The notes under the pieces: model-generated
What the model was told of the DNA's origin: nothing
The model's database searches: none
Seen by the model: the letters and a program-made list of their open reading frames with translations, nothing else
Part shown: positions 1-6,226 of the stretch, piece by piece
Position numbering within the stretch: position 1 is the stretch's first letter
Layout: each line of letters starts with the position of its first letter
Made by a program: the position numbers and the translations under genes
Assembly: GCA_946184255.1 (NCBI GenBank)
Contig: CAMHFA010000035.1
Span: 1-8,541 of the forward strand
Origin: an uncultured Bacteroidales bacterium
GTDB lineage: Bacteria > Bacteroidota > Bacteroidia > Bacteroidales > UBA932
DNA: 8,541 bases
Reading direction: 5' to 3'

Positions 1-922
1 CTCCGTTGGAGTCGTTTATGTTCATTCCGTTCCCGATGATGGTGAGCTGGTCTTTTTCTGAATATGCTGACGCAAGCACGTTGCCGCTGTAGAGGAGACC
101 GCGGTCATCGCGAAGAGGGTCGTCTCCGCCTCCGGCGAGAGTGGCCCCGCCCTTTATTCCAGCGTTTCCAAACCAGCCTTTCTCATATTCCTTCTTGAGA
201 CCGACGTCAAGGACCTTTTCGCGGTTGCCATCCTCCAGACCGGTTGCCCTGGTGGACTCAGACTCCCTGTCGATGACCCTGACCTTATCTACGATGGATG
301 CCGGGAGATTGTTGAGTGCGGTGGACTGGTCTCCGAAGAAGAAGGTACGTCCCCCGACGGTAAGCTTGTCGATCTCCTCACCGTTGAACTTTACCTTGCC
401 GTCCTCCGTGACTTCCATGCCGGGCATACGCTTGAGAAGGTCCTTTAGCATCGCATTCGTGCCTACCTGGAACGAGGAGGCGTTGAATTCCACCGTGTCT
501 TTTTTTACCACTATAGGATTGCCGACATCGGTGACAACTGCAGCCTTCAGATAGTTCTCGTCAATGGTGAGCTTTATGGTGCCCATCTCAACTATCCTGT
601 CCCTGAAATACTGCTCCTTGACGAAAGGCCTGTAGCCGAGCATTTCTATGTGGAAGATATAATTGCCGTAAGGTACTTCCTCAAGATTGACCTTTCCTTC
701 AGCGTCTGACAGGGTGAAATTGCTGATGGTTGTGTCCTTTGCCGGGATTACATAGGCCGAGGCGAAGGAGATCGGCTCGTTCGTCAGGGAGTCCACGACA
801 GTGGCATGGATTTCAGAAAGCCTTCCGGTCAAGACGTTGTCTCCCAATATTATGACCTGGGCATTTGAATTCAATCCAATGAGCAAAAGCGTAAGTGCTG
901 CAGCAAGAAAATGTTTCATCAT
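1..922 (-). CDS. Outer-membrane beta-barrel / TonB-dependent-receptor-like protein, N-terminal part (3' end outside window)
   Basis: Partial gene: 307 codons are present and the reading frame is open to the left edge. Residues 1-22 look like a signal peptide (MMKHF, a hydrophobic core, then SNAQ), so the product should be exported. Residues about 37-118 form a carboxypeptidase-regulatory-like beta-sandwich, with the pattern VVDSLTNEPISFASAYV, then SDAEGK, then the VPYGNY and LGYRPF turns. From residue 142 (DTVEFNA) through LLKRMPGMEV, GGRTFFFGD and NLPASIVDKV to EDGNREK the sequence follows the plug-like region of the Bacteroidota outer membrane beta-barrel family, and the following KKGWFGNAG-type segment leads into the barrel. 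These features are seen directly; substrate import or another envelope role is inferred from the family. No ligand can be named because the barrel is missing. Start is ATG at 922, or the adjacent ATG at 919. The gene is divergent from the sugar transporter. Confidence 0.88.
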   Translation of the reverse strand, partial: MMKHFLAAALTLLLIGLNSNAQVIILGDNVLTGRLSEIHATVVDSLTNEPISFASAYVIPAKDTTISNFTLSDAEGKVNLEEVPYGNYIFHIEMLGYRPFVKEQYFRDRIVEMGTIKLTIDENYLKAAVVTDVGNPIVVKKDTVEFNASSFQVGTNAMLKDLLKRMPGMEVTEDGKVKFNGEEIDKLTVGGRTFFFGDQSTALNNLPASIVDKVRVIDRESESTRATGLEDGNREKVLDVGLKKEYEKGWFGNAGIKGGATLAGGGDDPLRDDRGLLYSGNVLASAYSEKDQLTIIGNGMNINDSNG

Positions 923-996
923 ACCTATTAGACGCAAATACCGGGCAAAAGTAAAAAAAATGCATTAAATTTGCCCGATAATCAAGTGATAATAGT
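923..996. promoter_or_regulatory. Divergent promoter region between the receptor gene and xylE
   Basis: This 74-bp gap holds two exact matches to the Bacteroidota -7 consensus TAnnTTTG, one per strand. TACTTTTG reads leftward (minus strand, bases 946-953) toward the receptor gene, and TAAATTTG reads rightward (bases 966-973) toward xylE. Each would give a leader of roughly 15-20 nt. No good -33 TTTG stands about 20 bp upstream of either, so both promoters are only half supported. The two -7 elements lie only 12 bp apart back to back, so polymerase binding at one would occlude the other. An inverted repeat, CGGGCAAA (942-949) and TTTGCCCG (970-977), overlaps both. Confidence 0.5.
942..977. repeat. 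8-bp inverted repeat CGGGCAAA-N20-TTTGCCCG over both -7 elements
   Basis: The arms at 942-949 and 970-977 are perfect reverse complements separated by 20 bases. They may simply reflect two similar promoter cores, each reading TTTGCCCG, placed head to head. They could also be half-sites for a dimeric regulator controlling both divergent genes. The sequence alone does not separate these readings. Confidence 0.4.
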
Positions 997-2406
997 ATGT
1001 ACAGGCAAAAAGGTAATCCTCTTTATCTCTTTTCGATAGTCCTTGTAGCGGTCATAGGCGGACTGCTCTTCGGTTATGATACGGCAGTCATCTCAGGTGC
1101 TGAAAAAGGTCTCCAGGCCTTTTTCAAGGGAGCTGCGGATTTCAACTATACCGATGGGCTTCATGGTTTTACCAGTTCCAGCGCCTTGATTGGATGTATA
1201 ATAGGAGCCTTCATTTCCGGTATCCTGGCCTCTACGCTTGGCCGTAAGAAGACGTTGTTCGTGGCGGGAATCCTTTTCCTGTTGTCTGCTCTGGGATCAT
1301 ATTTTCCGGAATTCCTATTCTTCCATAAAGGAGTTCCCACCAAGGGATTGCTGGTTGCTTTCAACCTTTATCGCATCTTGGGTGGTGTCGGTGTCGGACT
1401 GGCTTCTGCCCTCTGTCCAATGTACATTGCCGAGGTTGCACCGGCCTCCCAGAAGGGGAAGTTGGTTTCATGGAACCAGTTTGCCATCATCTTCGGTCAG
1501 TTGGTGGTGTATTTCGTCAACTACCTTATCATCCGTTCACATGCATCCGATCCTGCAGTGGTGGAATGGACCAATTCAGTAGGTTGGAGGGTTATGTTCC
1601 TGTCCGAGGCAGTTCCCGCCGGACTGTTTGCTTTCCTGATCCTTCTGGTTCCAGAGACACCCAGGTTCCTTGTGCTCAACTATCGTGACGAGGAAGCCCT
1701 TACCGTCCTCTCCAACATCAACGGAGAGCCCAAGGCCCGCGAGATCCTTGCCGAGATCAAGGACACTGCTGTGGAGAAGAAGGAGAGCGTCCTTACATAT
1801 GGTTTGATCGTGGTGTTCATAGGATGCATGCTGAGCGTGTTCCAGCAGATAATCGGTATCAACGCGGTCCTGTATTTCGCGCCCAGGATCTTCGAGTCCA
1901 TGGGAGTCTCCAACAACATGCTCTTCACCGTGATAATGGGTGTGATCAACATCAGCTTCACCCTGGTGGCGGTGTTCACCGTAGAGAAGGTTGGAAGGAA
2001 GCCTCTCCTTATCACAGGTTCACTCGGAATGGCCCTTGGTGCCCTTGGAGTTGCCTTGAGTAATGTTATGACCCTGCCCGCCCTTGTTCCCGTGATCAGC
2101 ATTATGGTTTACAGCGCATGCTTCATGTTCAGCTGGGGCCCTATCTGCTGGGTCTATATCGCCGAATTGTTCCCGAATACCATACGTTCCGAGGCTACAG
2201 CCATCGCGGTGGCCTTCCAATGGATATTCAATTTCATAGTTTCCAGTACCTTCGTTCCGATGTACAACTGGAGCCATTTCTTCGCATACGCTCTCTATGG
2301 AGTGATCTGCCTGATTGCAGCGGTGTTTGTCTGGAAGCTTGTCCCTGAGACCAAGGGTAAGACCCTGGAGGACATGACCGGTTTCTGGAGGAGGTTCTCT
2401 ATCTAG
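997..2406 (+). CDS. xylE: XylE-like sugar:H+ symporter (MFS sugar porter family)
   Basis: Inner-membrane 12-helix transporter of 469 residues, expected to import a pentose or hexose with a proton. Sugar-porter signatures are all present: GGLLFGYDTAVISG (21-34), LGRKK (81-85), YRILGGVGVGLAS then PMYIAEVAP (125-149), PETPR (219-223), QQIIGIN (283-289), VGRKP (332-336), GPICWV (381-386) and VPETKGKTLEDM near the C-terminus. Residues matching E. coli XylE sugar or proton sites are kept: D28 (XylE D27), R126 (R133), Q161 (Q168), Q283, Q284, N289, W385 (W392), Q408 and W409. XylE R160 is replaced by K153. SALIGCIIG and the WNQFAIIFGQLVVY stretch are closer to XylE than to a generic sugar porter, but D-xylose as substrate is inference; arabinose, galactose or glucose remain possible. 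ATG start, TAG stop. The next gene begins one base after the stop, so the two are probably co-transcribed. Confidence 0.92.
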   Translation: MYRQKGNPLYLFSIVLVAVIGGLLFGYDTAVISGAEKGLQAFFKGAADFNYTDGLHGFTSSSALIGCIIGAFISGILASTLGRKKTLFVAGILFLLSALGSYFPEFLFFHKGVPTKGLLVAFNLYRILGGVGVGLASALCPMYIAEVAPASQKGKLVSWNQFAIIFGQLVVYFVNYLIIRSHASDPAVVEWTNSVGWRVMFLSEAVPAGLFAFLILLVPETPRFLVLNYRDEEALTVLSNINGEPKAREILAEIKDTAVEKKESVLTYGLIVVFIGCMLSVFQQIIGINAVLYFAPRIFESMGVSNNMLFTVIMGVINISFTLVAVFTVEKVGRKPLLITGSLGMALGALGVALSNVMTLPALVPVISIMVYSACFMFSWGPICWVYIAELFPNTIRSEATAIAVAFQWIFNFIVSSTFVPMYNWSHFFAYALYGVICLIAAVFVWKLVPETKGKTLEDMTGFWRRFSI

Positions 2407-2407
2407 G

Positions 2408-3562
2408 TTGCAAAAGAGCAAGATCATATCCGCCCTTGACAGCTTCCCGAAAGTGGAACTGGAGGACATCCGCCACTTTTTCGGCGCGGATGTCCCTTCC
2501 CGCGTACGCAAAAGCGAGTTTGTGGACAGGCTGGGCGCCTACATAGTTGAGAAGCCGCAGCAGTGGCTGGGTAAAATGCTGGAGAGGGACCTTAGGCTGT
2601 TGAAACTTCTGGTCGATGCCGGCCCGGAAGTCCCTGTCTATCTTGACTATCCTGACTTTCCGTCAGTCCTTGAGACTGTCAAACTGCTTGGTTCCGACAC
2701 TTCGGATGAGAATTTCCGTGGAGTCTGGCTGCCCCATGAGATGTACGATATTGTGGCTGGACACATTGACGAAGCTTTGAGGATGGGGGAGGCCGATGGC
2801 TCTTTCGAACTGGAGAGGGCTGCACTCGGTTATCTCAATCTCTATGGAGTCCTTACGATTGATGAGTTCTACGATGCCATGGTTGACTACTGTGAATGGT
2901 CTCAGCGGTGGGATGTAGAGACTTTCGCCCAAAAGCTATCAGGAAGTCCTGTTTTGAAACTCTGTCGTTTGGACATCAGTGGGGCACCCTATGTCTGCGC
3001 TCCCAGCATATTCGATCCTGAAGAGATCGTCTCCGGGAGGAAGGAATATGATGTGAAGGAATATCGTCAATTCTCTCCGGCAGAAGCACTTGAGGCTGGG
3101 AAAGGATCACCGTATTTCGTGTTCGGTCTCGGTACCACGGAAGGGAAGAGGCTGGTGGAGATGCTGGTCAACCTGGGCTATTCAGGAGACGAGCTTGTCC
3201 GCGAGGAGCACGACATCTGGATGAATGCCCAGATGACTGGTGGAGAGGGCTCGACAGAGGCGATCTTCTCAGCTGTTTCAAGGATGCAGGACAAGATAGA
3301 GGCTTTCGAGGATTACAATGCCTGCATGGAGGTTGTCGCCGCTTATGCCAACTGCCTTCCGAAGTGGCTTCTTCTGGGACATTCTGCCAACGAGGTCAAC
3401 TGCCTGAAGGTAATCCTTCAGTCCGAGGAAGATCCGGTGTCTGCCATGATCCGAAAGAATCCCCTGATGGGATTGTACATCCGTCCTGTACCAGCGGACG
3501 ATCCCTGCCCCTGCGGGAGCGGGATATCCTATCGTTTCTGTCACGGGAGGAATCTCAGTTAA
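2408..3562 (+). CDS. SEC-C motif protein of unknown function
   Basis: A 384-residue soluble, mostly helical protein with no signal peptide or membrane segment. The C-terminus carries a SEC-C type zinc ligand set, C367-x-C369-x8-C378-H379 ([16 protein letters not shown]), the motif also found at the end of SecA and in many unrelated proteins. Residues about 8-48 ([18 protein letters not shown], then [14 protein letters not shown]) resemble a small helix-extended-helix module of the SAP or Rho-N kind, which would suggest nucleic-acid contact; this is inference from pattern only. The middle has no recognised domain. The start is chosen as TTG at 2408: the frame is closed by a TGA at 2375 and no ATG or GTG lies between, while the next in-frame ATG would delete about 56 residues of that module. 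A purine-rich GGAGGAGG lies about 13 nt upstream. The gene follows xylE by one base and ends tail to tail with trmD, sharing its stop. Confidence 0.82.
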   Translation: MQKSKIISALDSFPKVELEDIRHFFGADVPSRVRKSEFVDRLGAYIVEKPQQWLGKMLERDLRLLKLLVDAGPEVPVYLDYPDFPSVLETVKLLGSDTSDENFRGVWLPHEMYDIVAGHIDEALRMGEADGSFELERAALGYLNLYGVLTIDEFYDAMVDYCEWSQRWDVETFAQKLSGSPVLKLCRLDISGAPYVCAPSIFDPEEIVSGRKEYDVKEYRQFSPAEALEAGKGSPYFVFGLGTTEGKRLVEMLVNLGYSGDELVREEHDIWMNAQMTGGEGSTEAIFSAVSRMQDKIEAFEDYNACMEVVAAYANCLPKWLLLGHSANEVNCLKVILQSEEDPVSAMIRKNPLMGLYIRPVPADDPCPCGSGISYRFCHGRNLS

Positions 3563-4236
3563 CCTTTCAGAAGTTCGGGGCGAAGCTCTTTCGTCCTTTG
3601 GAGAGCCTGCTCATCCTGCCAGGCCCTGATAAGCTTAGGGTTTCCGCTGAGAAGTACTTCTGGAACCTTCCAACCTTTGTAATCTGCGGGACGGGTATAG
3701 ACGGGAGGGGACAGGAGACCATCCTGGAAGCTGTCGCTGAGGGCGGAGGTCTCATCTGTCAGGGCGCCTGGGATAAGCCTGATTATAGAATCTGCCAATA
3801 GTGCGGCCGGGATTTCCCCACCGCTCACAACATAGTCTCCGACAGAGATTTCCCTTGTGACCAGATGCTCCCTGATACGGTGGTCTATTCCCTTGTAGTG
3901 ACCGCAGAGGAGGATGAGGTTTTCCTTGAGGGACAGCTCGTTGGATATTCCCTGGGTTAGCCTTTCCCCGTCCGGAGAGAGATAGATCACTTCGTCATAT
4001 TCCCTTTCCGCCTTCAATTCGGAGATCATCCTGTCCACCGGTTCGATCATCATGACCATTCCGGCATCGCCGCCATAGGAGTAGTCATCGACATTGGCAC
4101 GGGGACCGATGCCGTACTTTCGAAGGTTGTGGACATATATTTCTACAAGTCCTTTTTTGATTGCCCTTCCGACTATGGAATGGCTCAGGGGGCTTTCCAG
4201 CAGCTCTGGAACGACTGTAAGGATGTCGATGCGCAT
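3559..4236 (-). CDS. trmD: tRNA (guanine-37-N1)-methyltransferase TrmD
   Basis: Cytoplasmic SPOUT-class enzyme that uses S-adenosylmethionine to make m1G37 next to the anticodon, preventing +1 frameshifting. The product is 225 residues, close to the usual length. Family motifs in order: [12 protein letters not shown] (1-12), [16 protein letters not shown] (48-63), [11 protein letters not shown], the knot segments [17 protein letters not shown] and [27 protein letters not shown] (131-157), [32 protein letters not shown] and the LRPELL tail. R153 and D168 correspond to the catalytic R154 and D169 of E. coli TrmD. ATG at 4236 is chosen because it matches the family N-terminus exactly; the frame stays open further upstream, but that part is antisense to the next gene's acidic repeat and is low-complexity. 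It is not beside rpsP, rimM or rplS in this window. The stop overlaps that of the convergent SEC-C gene. Confidence 0.96.
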   Translation of the reverse strand: MRIDILTVVPELLESPLSHSIVGRAIKKGLVEIYVHNLRKYGIGPRANVDDYSYGGDAGMVMMIEPVDRMISELKAEREYDEVIYLSPDGERLTQGISNELSLKENLILLCGHYKGIDHRIREHLVTREISVGDYVVSGGEIPAALLADSIIRLIPGALTDETSALSDSFQDGLLSPPVYTRPADYKGWKVPEVLLSGNPKLIRAWQDEQALQRTKELRPELLKG

Positions 4237-4348
4237 AGGGTAAAAGTTTCCTTTTGCAAAAATAACTTTTTTAATTGTTTTTTTTAGGTATATTTGTAAA
4301 ATGCCAATTAGGCACACAAAACAAGTGTAACTCTCTAAAGATTTGATT
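4237..4348. promoter_or_regulatory. Divergent promoter region between trmD and the DUF349-yidC operon
   Basis: An AT-rich 112-bp gap with one exact TAnnTTTG -7 match on each strand. TATATTTG (4289-4296, plus) points to the DUF349 gene; a TTTT run at about 4267-4270 sits where a -33 TTTG would be expected, and the leader would be roughly 45 nt. TATTTTTG (minus, bases 4257-4264) points to trmD, with a leader of about 15 nt and no clear -33 element. A small imperfect palindrome, TGCC-AATTA-GGCA (4302-4314), lies where the rightward transcript should begin. Elements are read by consensus only. Confidence 0.5.
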
Positions 4349-6223
4349 ATGAGTGAAGAAAATGTTCCTGAGGTCAACATTACCCCAGATGTAGAGAAAG
4401 CAGCGGAAGTTGTCGCGGAAGAGGTGGTTGAAAAAGTGGTGGAGACGGTTGAGGAAAAAGTGGACGAGGAAGTGTCCGATGTTGTTGAAGAGGCCCCTGT
4501 GGATCTCGGCAGCCTGTCGCTGGCCGAGCTCTCAGACATGTTCGACAAACTTTCGCAGGATGATAACAGAATGAGAAGGTACAAGGAAGCCGAGGCTATC
4601 AAGTCGGCTTTCTATAAGAGGCTTTCGAAGGAGAAGGCCGAGGCGGGTCTCGGAGCCAAGGTGGACGAGCCGTCCTCAAGGGAAGATGTTATCGAGGAAG
4701 TCGCTCCGGCTCCGGTCGAGGAGCGCGACAATCCTTTCGAGGCCATTGAGACAGCCTTCAAGGGAGTCTATGCCAATTATAAGAAAGAGCGTGCCGAATA
4801 CAATCGTCAGCAGGATGCCCAGAGAGAGAACAACTTCATAAAGAAGCAGGCTGTGATCGAGGATCTCAAGACCCTCGTCGAAAAGCAGGAAGACATCAGC
4901 TCAACATTCCCTGCTTTCAGGGAACTCCAGAACCGCTGGAGGGAGATAGGTCCGGTTCCGGCAACCAAGTTCCGGGATCTTAACGACACCTATCAGTTCT
5001 ATGTGGAGAAGTTCTACGACATGGTCAAGATCAACCGCGACCTTCGCGACCTTGACTTCAAGAAGAACCTCGAGGCAAAGGAGGAGTTCTGCCAGGCTGC
5101 TGAAAAACTTGCAGAGAACGAGAATGTCGTCGAGGCGTTCCGTGAGCTCCAGAAACTCCATGAGCAGTGGAAGGAGTTCGGCCCCGTGGCCAAGGAGTTC
5201 CGGGATTCTATCTGGGACCGCTTCAAGGCTGCCACTGCCGTGATCAACAAGAAGTACCAGGCTTATTTCGAAGGACAAAAAGAAAAGCAGCAGGAGAATC
5301 TCGAGGAGAAGGCCAAGCTGTGCGAAGAGGTTGAGGCCATCGCCGAGAAGGAAGTCAAGTCTTCCAATGAGTGGAACCAGCTCTCTGCCCAGATCGAGGA
5401 GATCCAGAAGAAGTGGAGGACAATCGGTTTCGCGACCAAGAAGGAGAATCAGAAGATCTACGACCGTTTCCGCGCTGCCTGCGACAAGTTCTTTGCCCGT
5501 AAGCGGGACTATTATGCCCAGTTCAAGGATTCCATGAATGAGAACATGGAGAAGAAGCTCTCCTTGATCGAGAAGGCTGAGGCCTTAAAGGACAGCAAGG
5601 AGTGGAAGAAGACAACCGAGGCTCTCATCGACCTCCAGAAGCAGTGGAAGGAAATCGGTGCGGTTCCCCGCAAGAAGTCCGAGCAGCTCTGGAAGAGGTT
5701 CAGGGCTGCTTGCGACGAGTTCTTCACCGAGAGGGACAAGAACGCCAAGCCTGAGAACGACTACTATGCCAACCTGAAGGCCAAGAAGGCCTTGATTGAT
5801 GAGATCAATGCCTATGAATCCAAGGATCCTGAGGCAGACCAGGAGGCAGCAAGGGAGTTCGCCGAGAAATGGCGCGCTATCGGATTCGTTCCTTACAAGG
5901 AGAAGGAGAGCGTCCAGAAAGCCTATTCAGAAGCTTTCCAGGCCAAGTTCCCTGACTTCTCCACAAGAAGGCCAAGGTCTGAAGGCCGTGGAATCGGTTC
6001 CTCCAGGAAGCCTATGAGTGAGAAGGACCGCCTCGTCCAGGAATACAATAAGCTCCAGCAGGACATCGTCACATATGAAAACAACATAGGTTTCTTCTCC
6101 GCTTCCAAGAATTCCGAGCCGCTGATCAAGCAGATGCAGGACCGCATCGATGCGGCAAAGCAGGAACTCAAGGAACTTGAGGCCAAGATTCTAAAGGCTC
6201 AGGAGGGCGAAGAAGAGAAGTAA
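4349..6223 (+). CDS. Protein with five DUF349 repeats and acidic N-terminus
   Basis: A 624-residue, highly charged, helical protein with no signal peptide or membrane segment, so probably cytoplasmic. Residues 19-48 are a Val/Glu-rich run ([17 protein letters not shown]), acidic and helix-prone. Five DUF349 units follow, each marked by a W-(K/R)-x-(I/F)-G core: W197 (RWREIGPVP), W274 (QWKEFGPV), W356 (KWRTIGFA), W433 (QWKEIGAVP) and W508 (KWRAIGFVP), spaced 75-82 residues. Units 2-4 are followed by a [19 protein letters not shown] or [12 protein letters not shown] helix. The C-terminus (about 558-624) is a likely coiled coil ending EEEK. DUF349 has no established biochemical function that I can assign. 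The start is ATG at 4349 (MSEEN); a TTG two codons upstream at 4343 is possible but less likely. yidC begins three bases after the stop, so the two should share a transcript and possibly be translationally coupled. Confidence 0.9.
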   Translation: MSEENVPEVNITPDVEKAAEVVAEEVVEKVVETVEEKVDEEVSDVVEEAPVDLGSLSLAELSDMFDKLSQDDNRMRRYKEAEAIKSAFYKRLSKEKAEAGLGAKVDEPSSREDVIEEVAPAPVEERDNPFEAIETAFKGVYANYKKERAEYNRQQDAQRENNFIKKQAVIEDLKTLVEKQEDISSTFPAFRELQNRWREIGPVPATKFRDLNDTYQFYVEKFYDMVKINRDLRDLDFKKNLEAKEEFCQAAEKLAENENVVEAFRELQKLHEQWKEFGPVAKEFRDSIWDRFKAATAVINKKYQAYFEGQKEKQQENLEEKAKLCEEVEAIAEKEVKSSNEWNQLSAQIEEIQKKWRTIGFATKKENQKIYDRFRAACDKFFARKRDYYAQFKDSMNENMEKKLSLIEKAEALKDSKEWKKTTEALIDLQKQWKEIGAVPRKKSEQLWKRFRAACDEFFTERDKNAKPENDYYANLKAKKALIDEINAYESKDPEADQEAAREFAEKWRAIGFVPYKEKESVQKAYSEAFQAKFPDFSTRRPRSEGRGIGSSRKPMSEKDRLVQEYNKLQQDIVTYENNIGFFSASKNSEPLIKQMQDRIDAAKQELKELEAKILKAQEGEEEK

Positions 6224-6226
6224 GTA

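Noticed and set aside
141..554. Plus-strand open frame of 137 codons
   Set aside because: Lies antisense inside the receptor gene, whose protein has clear domain motifs; the plus-strand product is Ser/Pro/Thr-rich with no family pattern.
2020..2511. Minus-strand open frame of 163 codons across the end of xylE
   Set aside because: Antisense shadow of strongly conserved XylE motifs and the SEC-C start; composition is not protein-like.
3505..3530. GC-rich hairpin-like stretch near the end of the SEC-C gene as a terminator
   Set aside because: It encodes the zinc-ligand motif, so its composition is explained by coding, and no T-run follows.
3364..3801. Plus-strand open frame of 145 codons across the SEC-C/trmD junction
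   Set aside because: Overlaps two well supported genes in other frames and shows no recognisable motif.
4314..4328. ACAC-N7-GTGT hairpin in the DUF349 leader
   Set aside because: A 4-bp stem with an A-rich loop is too weak and common to support a regulatory element.
4343..4348. TTG at 4343 as the start of the DUF349 protein
   Set aside because: An ATG two codons later starts a typical MSEEN N-terminus; the TTG adds only two residues and has no better ribosome site.
4237..4602. Upstream extension of trmD giving a 347-residue protein with a Ser/Thr-rich N-terminus
   Set aside because: The extra 122 codons are antisense to the acidic Val/Glu-rich start of the DUF349 gene and cross its promoter; TrmD family N-termini match ATG at 4236.
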